From Verrucomicrobiales bacterium (GTDB lineage Bacteria > Verrucomicrobiota > Verrucomicrobiia > Limisphaerales > UBA9464), in the NCBI GenBank assembly GCA_003445095.1, contig DLVS01000709.1, positions 1 through 8,921 of the forward strand: 8,921 nucleotides of DNA. Reading direction: 5' to 3'. This document shows, in pieces, positions 1 to 6,509 of the stretch. The stretch's first letter is position 1. The number at the start of each line of letters is the position of its first letter. Position numbers and translations under genes: made by a program. The notes below the pieces were generated by a model. That model worked only from the letters and a program-made list of their open reading frames with translations, was not told where the DNA came from and did no database searches.

Positions 1-3000
1 CAACACCGCGGCAACGCTGGCCCGGCCATAGGCGTGGTGGTCGAGGAGGCGTTCGCCCACCGCGGGAATCGCTTTCTTCACTTTGGAAAACTCCCGCCAA
101 GGTGTGACCAAGGACAAAGTGGGATCTCGAGAAGCCAGCAAGGTTTGCACGCCGCCATTCCCCGCAAAATCTCCGTAAAAGAGTGACACCGGCAGATCCA
201 TTCCTGATGCCAGATCGGTGCGTCCGTTGCGACCCCAGTTTGAAACCAAGAGATCCATGCGCCCGTCGCCATCGAAATCTCCAGAAGTGATCCCGTTCCA
301 CCAACCTTTCAGCTCCGCCAGCCCGAGCGCAGCAGTGACCTCTTTGAATTGCCCGTGGTCATTGCGAAAGACCCGTGGTGAATCCCACTCGCACGCCAAC
401 GCAAGGTCCGGATTTCCGTCGCCGTCGAGGTCAGTAAAGACAGCGCCGCTGACCAACCCAAGATTGAGTAATGACTGACCGGGTTCAAACGTGCCGCCGG
501 TGTTGCGAAACATCTGCGAGCCTGCCGGCTCGGGATATCGCCCGGGGATGGCCCGACCGCCCACAAAGAGATCAAGATCACCGTCGCCATCGACGTCCGC
601 CAGCGCCAGCGGACCCGTCGCCGATTCGGAACGAATGAGCGGCCAGGGATTCGCAGCGCCACCTTCTCCCAGTCTAACCGCACGGAACGGCGCGGCGTTG
701 GTGGCATCGCCTTCCCAAATGGATTCCCCGACGGCGATCCGGGTTATCTCGTCGGCGCCCCGCCAAGTAACCACACCCGTTTCATCCCAGGCGTTGGCCT
801 GAGACTGCGGAGCGTTGGTCCATTGGCTGAAGCCGCCGCGGCCATTATTCCGGAGAATCGCCAACCGTCCGCCGCGGCCGCCCCCGACCACGAGGTCATC
901 ATCGCCATCGGCATCCAAGTCAGCCCAACAGACTCCCGGTCCGAGGGCGCTAAGTTTTCGTGGTAACAAGGGTTGCCGGAAGAAGTCGTCGAATGGCTCA
1001 TCCACATGAATATGATTGAGCCTGTCACTGACGTTCTGGAACAACGGTTGAGCCGCCGGAATCGGCGGAGCCTCCACCGGCGCTGCTCCTTCCTCGATGA
1101 CTTCATACAGGTAATTCGGACGAGCTTCCCGTACGAAGCTACGGCGACCGTTCCGCCAGATCACCTCGAGGTCCAGCGCTTGTGCCGTGCCGCTGGCAAA
1201 GACCCGTTGGGTGTCATCACTGGAAAGGTAACGACCGCCCGCAATCATTTCCTGGGTTTGTGTCACTGGACCACCGGTGACCTTGATGCGGGCTCCGACA
1301 CCTCGCGTATTTCTGGTGGCACTTTTCAATCGTACCGCGATTCGAGGTGCCGGGGAATTATTGCGAAGCAGTCGGGCGGGCGCATTCAGACAATTGATCA
1401 CCACATCGAGGTCACCATCGTTGTCGAGATCGCCGAGCGCCATTCCGTGGGCAACTCCTATTTGGTTGAAGCTCCACGCAGCGCTCCGGTCCTGGAAAGA
1501 CAGATCGTGCCCGTTTCGGAACGCCATGCTCGGTGCCGGTCGCGGGGGTAGACGTTGCCAATCCTGCAATCGTCGTTCCCGAGTTTTCCAACCCCCACCT
1601 CGGGCAATCTCTACATTGGCATCCACATCTTGCACGTCGTGGTTACTGCCAGTCGTCAACAGCAGATCCTCCCAACCATCAAGATCCACATCCAGAAAAG
1701 CCACGCCCCAGGTCCAGTCTGAAGCGCTGACTCCAGCCAGCTGCGCGATCTCCGCAAATGTCCCGTCACCGCGGGCGAGGTGGAGCGTGTTCCGGGTGAC
1801 CTCAGGTCGGAAAGACGGGTCGTCATACGGCCAGTTGACCGTTCCGGCAAGAGTGTCAGGCCGTTGCCACGCTCGATGTTCCCGTTGTGGACTCAGCATG
1901 TCGGCGACGAAAATGTCGTCGTGCCCGTCGCGGTTGACGTCCGCAACATCCACGGCCATGGAGGAAAGACTGACATTTCGGAGCGCGGTGCGCGGTGCCG
2001 CCCGGAATCGTTTCCCACCCTGGTTGAGCCAGATTCGGTCCGGCCAATTCACGAAATCGTTGCACACATACAGATCGGGCAAACCGTCTCCGTTCAGGTC
2101 TCGGAAGAGCACCGCCAAGCCCCAGTCAGTGGGCGGACCTTTCAAGGCCACACCGTCTTCATCGGTGAAGACGCCCACGTTCCAAGGTGTCGGAATGAAC
2201 CGGCTTGCGCCGCGATTGATATACAGGAGGTCTGGTTCGCCCTTTTCAATCACGGTCTGGCCGCCTCCGGGAGTCTTCAATCCGAGGAAACGGTCCGCTG
2301 GTTCGATCTCCGTGCCTCCGTCTGGACGAACCCGCGTCTGAATCTTCACACCGCGTGGGCTGTCGTGGATAGTATCGGTCCGATAATTGGCGACATACAA
2401 ATCGAGATCGCCGTCTCCATCTACATCAGCGAGCGCCATCGAAGTGGCGCCAAACTCTCTCGCCGTGCCCGTATCACTCGATTCGGCGAAGCGTCCCCGC
2501 CCATCGTTCAGGAAAGCCCGAGTTCCCCCGCCCAGACTGTTCACCAACAGGTCGAGATCCCCGTCGCCATCGAAATCCACCAGCGCAGCGCCGGTGGAAA
2601 ACTGGTTGGGACAGGCCGTGCCCGACTTGACCGTGATGTCCTCGAACTTCCAATCGCCGAGGTTCCGATAGAGCACATTGTCCCCGTCCAATCTGCAGAA
2701 GTAGATGTCCACCCGGTCGTCGCCGTCGATGTCCCCCAAGGCCACGCCGGAACCGATCTCCAGGAGCCGATTGTCGGCGATGCTCGCCTCGGTCAGCCAG
2801 TTCGTAAACGTGACCCCCGTCGTGACTGTAGGCATCAGCGTGAAACCGGCAGCTCCCGTGGAAGGCACCGTCAGGGGGGCCGAACGATAGCCGGGGCCGG
2901 AATTCCAGACCAAGGGGGAGGGCTCAGCAAAGACCGAAGCGGAAACACAAGCCGCCAGCGTCAGCGCGAACTCCGAAATGGTAGTGAGGAGCGGACGCCT

Positions 3001-3021
3001 CCGGCATGTGGGTCCAGGCAT
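1..3021 (-). CDS. Large exported FG-GAP/VCBS beta-propeller protein with UnbV (ASPIC) domain, C-terminus outside the window
   Basis: The minus-strand frame runs without a stop from ATG at 3021-3019 to the window edge, giving 1007 residues. Residues 1-32 look like an export signal: basic CRRR, then a hydrophobic stretch ending ASVFA-EP. An LAAC at 22-25 also fits a lipobox, so secretion as a lipoprotein is possible. The body carries eleven calcium-loop motifs of the type DxDGDGxxD near residues 94, 148, 199, 308, 359, 442, 529, 700, 808, 863 and 913. Examples are LADVDGDGDLDLYVANY and SGDFDGDGRMDLLVSNWG. These are integrin-like FG-GAP/VCBS propeller blades. A UnbV domain lies at about 565-640 (GVGARIKV, then GGRYLSS, then LEVIWRNGRR) between two repeat blocks. 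Proteins of this layout are roughly 1100 residues and are seen in Bacteroidota and planctomycete/verrucomicrobial genomes. They are usually taken as surface or extracellular binding proteins, and the ligand is unknown. A weak GAGG lies about 10 nt before the ATG. The frame stays open upstream, but the signal sequence supports this start. Confidence 0.93.
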   Translation of the reverse strand, partial: MPGPTCRRRPLLTTISEFALTLAACVSASVFAEPSPLVWNSGPGYRSAPLTVPSTGAAGFTLMPTVTTGVTFTNWLTEASIADNRLLEIGSGVALGDIDGDDRVDIYFCRLDGDNVLYRNLGDWKFEDITVKSGTACPNQFSTGAALVDFDGDGDLDLLVNSLGGGTRAFLNDGRGRFAESSDTGTAREFGATSMALADVDGDGDLDLYVANYRTDTIHDSPRGVKIQTRVRPDGGTEIEPADRFLGLKTPGGGQTVIEKGEPDLLYINRGASRFIPTPWNVGVFTDEDGVALKGPPTDWGLAVLFRDLNGDGLPDLYVCNDFVNWPDRIWLNQGGKRFRAAPRTALRNVSLSSMAVDVADVNRDGHDDIFVADMLSPQREHRAWQRPDTLAGTVNWPYDDPSFRPEVTRNTLHLARGDGTFAEIAQLAGVSASDWTWGVAFLDVDLDGWEDLLLTTGSNHDVQDVDANVEIARGGGWKTRERRLQDWQRLPPRPAPSMAFRNGHDLSFQDRSAAWSFNQIGVAHGMALGDLDNDGDLDVVINCLNAPARLLRNNSPAPRIAVRLKSATRNTRGVGARIKVTGGPVTQTQEMIAGGRYLSSDDTQRVFASGTAQALDLEVIWRNGRRSFVREARPNYLYEVIEEGAAPVEAPPIPAAQPLFQNVSDRLNHIHVDEPFDDFFRQPLLPRKLSALGPGVCWADLDADGDDDLVVGGGRGGRLAILRNNGRGGFSQWTNAPQSQANAWDETGVVTWRGADEITRIAVGESIWEGDATNAAPFRAVRLGEGGAANPWPLIRSESATGPLALADVDGDGDLDLFVGGRAIPGRYPEPAGSQMFRNTGGTFEPGQSLLNLGLVSGAVFTDLDGDGNPDLALACEWDSPRVFRNDHGQFKEVTAALGLAELKGWWNGITSGDFDGDGRMDLLVSNWGRNGRTDLASGMDLPVSLFYGDFAGNGGVQTLLASRDPTLSLVTPWREFSKVKKAIPAVGERLLDHHAYGRASVAAVL

Positions 3022-3042
3022 GGCGCCCGGACCTCGTTGAGC

Positions 3043-3063
3043 CCGCCTGTTCACGACGGGCGG
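3043..3063. repeat. Short inverted repeat (hairpin) in the leader of the FG-GAP gene
   Basis: The arms CCGCCTGT (3043-3050) and ACGGGCGG (3056-3063) pair over 8 positions with one G-T wobble and enclose a 5-base loop. It sits 21 bp before the ATG of the minus-strand FG-GAP gene and would form in its 5' leader RNA. It has no T-tract and so is not a typical terminator. Its function is unknown; it may be part of a dispersed repeat. Confidence 0.45.
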
Positions 3064-3461
3064 CGGAGAAAGAACGTGGACGAAGTTCGCTGCGCGACGC
3101 CGAAAACAGCCCGTCGGCCGGCGCTCCGCAGTTACACAATCTTCACCGTCCTCTTCAAAACTCGGGATTAGGGCCCGGGTGGTGCTTTCTGGACGAGCGG
3201 AAGGCAAAGGTAGGAAGTGGTTCTGGTTCTCGGCCCCAGTCAACCAGCGGCATCCGAGGTCAAGCGAGTACTGGCTGGGTTCGTGATTTTCGGGATGCAT
3301 GCGAAACTTCGTGAATGAGTCGACCTCGTTCAAGGGCTACCAACCCGGACAGGGCGCTCCTTCCCGTGGCAAAAACACCCTCCAGTTGTCCGCGAGGTTG
3401 ATGAACTGGGGAAACTAAGAAGATTCCACTTCTGAGGGCGATGTTATTCTGCATTCCGCAA

Positions 3462-3479
3462 GGGCGTGGAGGGCGTGGA
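3462..3479. repeat. Tandem 9-bp direct repeat
   Basis: The unit GGGCGTGGA occurs twice back to back (3462-3470 and 3471-3479) in the intergenic region, about 165 bp before the GNAT-like gene. It could be a binding site or a chance slippage product; nothing in the sequence decides. Confidence 0.5.
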
Positions 3480-3549
3480 AGCCTAATTCCGTGATTGGCG
3501 AAAGAGCTAACCTCGGCCGGTGGGTTTTGGACGTGGAATTGGTGGTGCT

Positions 3550-3576
3550 GGGGCAGGTATCGCCAGCCACTGCCCC
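3550..3576. repeat. Inverted repeat upstream of the GNAT-like gene
   Basis: Perfect 7-bp arms, GGGGCAG (3550-3556) and CTGCCCC (3570-3576), flank a 13-base loop. No U-tract follows, so an intrinsic terminator is unlikely. With the hairpin at 3620-3632 it would give the GNAT-like mRNA a structured leader if transcription starts upstream. Confidence 0.4.
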
Positions 3577-3619
3577 GCCGCCGTGCGCCAAAGCTGGCTG
3601 TCGGCCTGCTTGTCAGCCT

Positions 3620-3632
3620 GGGGCGTGGCCCC
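3620..3632. repeat. Compact GC hairpin just before the GNAT-like start
   Basis: GGGGC-GTG-GCCCC forms a perfect 5-bp stem with a 3-base loop, ending 13 bases before the GTG start at 3646. It occupies the place where a ribosome binding site would be preceded by open RNA. No clear Shine-Dalgarno is seen between it and the start. Confidence 0.4.
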
Positions 3633-3645
3633 GTAGGTTTCCGGC

Positions 3646-4281
3646 GTGGAATCCACCCCGTTCAACGCGCGTCGCGCCACGCCCGAGGATCTTCCCGAGT
3701 TGGAAACCCTCTGGAAAGACGCCGGCCTGCCCCACGAGGATCTGGGCCGTTTCGTCGCGGAGTTTCAGGTGGCGACCGATGAGTCGGGTCAGCTCGCCGG
3801 CGCTATCGGACTGCTCATCGAAGGAGCCGACTCCTTGCTCCATAGCGAGGCGATGCGAGCAGGAATCGATGCAGACGCCGTCCGAGCCGCCATGTGGCGG
3901 CGAATTCAGATCGTGGCTCGCAATCAGGGAGTCCAGAGTATCTGGACTCAAGAAGATGCCAATTATTGGCGCGACAGTGGGTTTGTGGCGGCCCCGGCGG
4001 ATCGCATCGCCTCTTCCAAGGCAACATTCATGGATCCGACGGCGGCCTGGTTGCTGTGTTTTCTTACGAATCCATCCCGCTCTCCCAACGTGGTCGAGGA
4101 GCAACTGGCCATTTTGAAGTCCTCACAGCAGATCGAGGCGGAAGCATTCCAGCGGCGCATTAAGTTGTTTCGAACGGTATCGTACGGACTGGCACTCTTG
4201 GTGGTGGTGCTGTGTTTTGTTTTTCTGGCGTTTCTGGCGAAGAACAATCCGGACTTCTTCCGCAAGCTATTGGGACGGTGA
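3646..4281 (+). CDS. Degenerate GNAT-like protein with one C-terminal transmembrane helix
   Basis: This is a 211-residue protein starting at GTG 3646, the first start after an in-frame TAG at 3634. Residues 7-120 resemble a GCN5-related N-acetyltransferase fold: a beta-alpha opening (RRATPEDLPELETLWKDAGL), a beta-turn-beta segment (VATDESGQLAGAIGLLIEG), an amphipathic helix (VRAAMWRRIQIVARNQGV) and a final YWRDSGFV like the 'YxxxGF' close of GNAT proteins. The canonical acetyl-CoA pyrophosphate loop (Q/R-x-x-G-x-G/A) is not visible, so catalysis is uncertain. Residues 145-175 are charged and helical. Residues 178-198 form one strongly hydrophobic helix, followed by a short basic tail. This predicts a C-tail-anchored protein with the GNAT-like domain in the cytoplasm. 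Its 3' end overlaps the convergent histidine kinase gene by 15 bp. Substrate and role are unknown. Confidence 0.8.
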   Translation: MESTPFNARRATPEDLPELETLWKDAGLPHEDLGRFVAEFQVATDESGQLAGAIGLLIEGADSLLHSEAMRAGIDADAVRAAMWRRIQIVARNQGVQSIWTQEDANYWRDSGFVAAPADRIASSKATFMDPTAAWLLCFLTNPSRSPNVVEEQLAILKSSQQIEAEAFQRRIKLFRTVSYGLALLVVVLCFVFLAFLAKNNPDFFRKLLGR

Positions 4282-5469
4282 GTCGCTCGCATTCGCCTGG
4301 GGGAGCGTATAGGAAAAGGTCGCACCCTGGCCCGGAGTGCTTTCCACGTGCACTTCGCCGCCATGGCTTTGGATGATGTGCTTGACGATGCTCAGACCTA
4401 GACCTGTTCCGCCTTGTTCGCGTGAGCGAGCCCGATCCACTCGATAGAATCGCTCAAAAATGCGTTCGCGTGCTTCCACCGGAATTCCGGGGCCGTTGTC
4501 CGCGACCCAGCCTTCGATCCACTGGCCACCGTCGGCGCGTCCCCCCAAGCGTACTTCCCCGCCGGGGCGTCCATACTTCACGGCGTTGTCCACTAGATTG
4601 AACAGCACCTGCTGAATCCGATCTCCGTCGGCCCGGATCAACAGTCCTGCGGGAATTTCATTTCGCAACGTGACCTGGCGTTCGGCGGCCCGCGACGAGA
4701 GATCGTTGACGACTTGTTCCGCTTGGTCACGCAAGTCCAGCGACTGAAGGTTGAGCGCTACCTGACCTGACTCGAGCTGAGCGATGGCCAGAAGGTCATC
4801 GATTAAGAACGTGAGCCGGTCCGCGTGCTTTTCGATCGTGTGCAGAAACCGGGTCGACACCGCGGGATCGTCCTTGGCGCCGTCGAGTAAGGTTTCCACG
4901 TAGCCCTTGATTAACGAGAGAGGAGTGCGGAGCTCGTGGCTGACATTGGCGACGAATTCCTGGCGAACCCGCTCTAGTTGCTTGATTCGGGTTAGGTCGT
5001 GGAAGACGAGAATGGTCCCGGCGAGCGCATGTTCGGTATCACGAACGACGGCGGCGTTCACTTGGACGACCTGGGCGTCTTCACCGGGAAGGCGCAATTC
5101 AATTCCAGTAACCCGGCCTTCGCTCACCGCCCGCTGGGCGAGCGACTGCAGTTCATGGAGCCGAAACGCCTCCAGGAGGGTCTGTCCCCGAATATCCCGT
5201 TCCTGAGAAAACAAATGGCCCAAGGCGGGGTTGGCGAACTGCACGCGGCCGCGTTCATCGAGAATCAATAGACCTTCGACCATGCTATTGAACACCGCCT
5301 GTTGCTTGGTTTCCTCTTCGGCCAACCGGAGTCGCTGAGCATGTCGCAAACCCTCCAATTCTCGACGCGACTCCGCGAGATCGGATTTAGCCGCACGTTC
5401 GCGGCGCCAGATCCAAAAGGTCACTCCGACGCTCGCAAGCAGCAGCAACAAGGTTAGCCAAGGTGACAT
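4267..5469 (-). CDS. PhoR-like membrane sensor histidine kinase (PAS, HisKA, HATPase_c)
   Basis: From ATG 5469 the product is 400 residues. It opens with one membrane helix (about 3-20, PWLTLLLLLASVGVTFWIW), then a charged coiled linker (23-55). A PAS domain follows at about 56-160 (FNSMVEGLLILDERGRVQFANPAL). The HisKA dimerisation domain has the H-box FVANVSHELRTPLSLIKGY with phospho-acceptor His178. The ATPase has the N-box NLVDNAVKYG (Asn295), G1 DNGPGIP, F-box FERFYR and G2 GGTGLGLSIVK. All catalytic motifs are intact. This is the PhoR/WalK-type arrangement, autophosphorylating and passing phosphate to a response regulator, but no regulator gene is adjacent within the window. Starts at ATG 5583 (438 aa) or TTG 5610 (447 aa) are also open. 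I prefer 5469 because the membrane helix follows at once and it leaves 188 bp for a divergent promoter. None has a strong ribosome binding site. Confidence 0.93.
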   Translation of the reverse strand: MSPWLTLLLLLASVGVTFWIWRRERAAKSDLAESRRELEGLRHAQRLRLAEEETKQQAVFNSMVEGLLILDERGRVQFANPALGHLFSQERDIRGQTLLEAFRLHELQSLAQRAVSEGRVTGIELRLPGEDAQVVQVNAAVVRDTEHALAGTILVFHDLTRIKQLERVRQEFVANVSHELRTPLSLIKGYVETLLDGAKDDPAVSTRFLHTIEKHADRLTFLIDDLLAIAQLESGQVALNLQSLDLRDQAEQVVNDLSSRAAERQVTLRNEIPAGLLIRADGDRIQQVLFNLVDNAVKYGRPGGEVRLGGRADGGQWIEGWVADNGPGIPVEARERIFERFYRVDRARSREQGGTGLGLSIVKHIIQSHGGEVHVESTPGQGATFSYTLPQANASDSPSQ

Positions 5470-5657
5470 GAGGGACCACCGGACCCAGTCGAACCGATTC
5501 GGTCCGACCGGTGGAGGCAAGGCAGTGGAACGAAAAGCCGCCGTCGGCCACAACCGAAATTGCGTTAAGAAACGGAGGAGCATCCGTCTGGCCCAGGATT
5601 CGTCTCGCAATCGATCAGGGGAAAGCGCCCACTCGTGTCCTTCTCACTCCTTGAGTC
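5470..5657. promoter_or_regulatory. Probable divergent promoter region between histidine kinase and sugar operon
   Basis: If the kinase starts at 5469, these 188 bp separate two divergently transcribed units and must contain the promoter of the operon beginning at 5658. No convincing sigma-70 boxes are visible, and no good Shine-Dalgarno precedes the ATG at 5658. The main structured element is the nested inverted repeat at 5476-5514. If the kinase starts at 5583 or 5610, most of this stretch is instead its N-terminal coding sequence and only 47-74 bp remain between the genes. Confidence 0.4.
5476..5514. repeat. Nested inverted repeat, possible operator or leader hairpin
   Basis: The outer arms CCACCGG (5476-5482) and CCGGTGG (5508-5514) are perfect 7-bp complements. 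Inside lie GTCGAACCG (5488-5496) and CGGTCCGAC (5500-5508), which pair at 8 of 9 positions around an ATT loop; base 5508 is shared. On the minus strand the structure ends 6 bases before the ATG at 5469 and would bury the only SD-like GGTGG. On DNA it is a plausible dyad binding site about 145 bp before the operon. Confidence 0.5.
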
Positions 5658-6509
5658 ATGCGTTTCGGCATTAACACGTTCTTGTTCAGTTGCCCCTTCA
5701 CCGACGCGAGCACTCGACTCTTTCGGAAGTTCAAGCAGTGGGGGTTCGATTCCGTTGAAATATCGGTAGAAAACTTGGCGCATGTTAACCCGGAACGGCT
5801 GAAGGCCCGGCTCGACCAGCACCAATTGGTGTGCGGATCGGTCACGCCATGCCTCGGGCCCGACAAAGATTTGCGCGGCACGCAACGACAGCAGCGAGCG
5901 GGCGTGGAGTTTATGAAGCGCGTCGTGGATCTCATGGTGCGGATTGAGTGCCCGAGTTTGATTGGGGTCGTCTATTCTACTGTCGGGCGGACGGAGGCGG
6001 TGCCACCGGCGGAAAAGCGGCGGCAGTGGAAGACAGTGATGCGGAATCTCCGCGAACTATGCGGTTACGCGGAGGACCGTGGCAGAGTCGTCGCGCTGGA
6101 ACCGATCAATCGTTTCGAGACCGATTTCATCAACACGTGTGAGCAAGGTTTGCAGATGATTCATGACGTCGGGAGCCCCGCCTTGAAGCTCCACCTTGAT
6201 ACGTTTCATATGAACATCGAGGAGAAGGATCCGGCTGCTGCCATTCGCCGGGCGGGCTCGAGCCTCGGGCATTTCCATGCGTGTGGCTGTGATCGCGGCA
6301 CGCCCGGCAACGATCATATCGACTGGATGTCGATCGCCGCCGCATTGCGAGCGATTCGCTACGACGGCGATGTGGTTATCGAGTCTTTCACGGCCGACGT
6401 GAAAGCAATCGCACGGGCGGCCGCGATCTGGCGCCGAATCGAACCCACTCGCGACGAGATTGCCTGGAAAGGGCTGAAGTTCCTCCGCTCCGTTCTATCG
6501 CCCCCATGA
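5658..6509 (+). CDS. Ketose 3-epimerase of the D-tagatose/D-psicose 3-epimerase family (TIM barrel)
   Basis: This 283-residue, single-domain xylose isomerase-like TIM barrel is close to the usual length of about 290 for ketose 3-epimerases. The diagnostic motifs are present: LEPINRFE (147-154), LHLDTFHMNIEE (178-189), GHFHACGCDRGTPG (204-217) and VVIESF (239-244). From memory, the Pseudomonas cichorii D-tagatose 3-epimerase uses metal ligands Glu152, Asp185, His211 and Glu246 and substrate residues Glu158 and Arg217. The present protein has Glu148, Asp181, His207, Glu242, Glu154 and Arg213, all six at a constant offset of four. The active site is therefore complete. The reaction would be reversible C3 epimerisation of a free ketose (or a phosphorylated ketose as in AlsE) with Mn2+ or a similar metal, in the cytoplasm. 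No signal peptide is present. It is the first gene of the operon, and its TGA overlaps the transporter ATG (ATGA at 6506-6509). Generic annotation would be 'sugar phosphate isomerase/epimerase'. Confidence 0.9.
   Translation: MRFGINTFLFSCPFTDASTRLFRKFKQWGFDSVEISVENLAHVNPERLKARLDQHQLVCGSVTPCLGPDKDLRGTQRQQRAGVEFMKRVVDLMVRIECPSLIGVVYSTVGRTEAVPPAEKRRQWKTVMRNLRELCGYAEDRGRVVALEPINRFETDFINTCEQGLQMIHDVGSPALKLHLDTFHMNIEEKDPAAAIRRAGSSLGHFHACGCDRGTPGNDHIDWMSIAAALRAIRYDGDVVIESFTADVKAIARAAAIWRRIEPTRDEIAWKGLKFLRSVLSPP

Larger units (their letters stand above)
3022..3645. other. Gene-free intergenic region between the FG-GAP gene and the GNAT-like gene
   Basis: I see no convincing coding sequence in these 624 bp. 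Short open frames on both strands (for example minus 3454-3260, 64 codons, and plus 3006-3314, 102 codons) lack recognisable domains and are rich in Arg, Ser, Gly and Pro, as expected for out-of-frame translation of GC-rich DNA. The region must contain the minus-strand promoter of the FG-GAP gene and the plus-strand promoter of the GNAT-like gene, but I could not identify convincing -35/-10 boxes for either. It contains the hairpins at 3043-3063, 3550-3576 and 3620-3632 and the tandem repeat at 3462-3479. Confidence 0.6.

Noticed and set aside
309..1106. Minus-strand open frames of 120-132 codons inside 309-1106
   Set aside because: They lie in other frames of the same strand as the FG-GAP gene, are Arg/Ser/Trp-rich and lack domains. 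The FG-GAP frame is clearly the coding one.
555..2600. Similar Asp-rich DNA segments recurring through the first 2.6 kb, considered as a DNA repeat or CRISPR-like array
   Set aside because: Spacing is irregular and the similarity follows the encoded calcium loops, so these are protein repeats, not an array.
1780..3171. Long plus-strand open frame of 463 codons (also 973-1551 and 1277-2341)
   Set aside because: These are antisense readings of the FG-GAP gene. Repeated Val/Ile/Glu strings in them are the complement of the DxDGDGD codons, and they have no start context or domain of their own.
3260..3454. Possible small minus-strand gene of 64 codons
   Set aside because: No ribosome binding site, no recognisable domain, and it lies in a region that looks non-coding. 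It is not excluded, but I cannot support it.
3491..4117. Plus-strand 208-codon frame overlapping the GNAT-like gene, and a 163-codon minus frame at 3613-4104
   Set aside because: Both are Arg/Pro/Ser-rich frame shadows. Only the frame starting at 3646 shows GNAT-like segments and a membrane helix.
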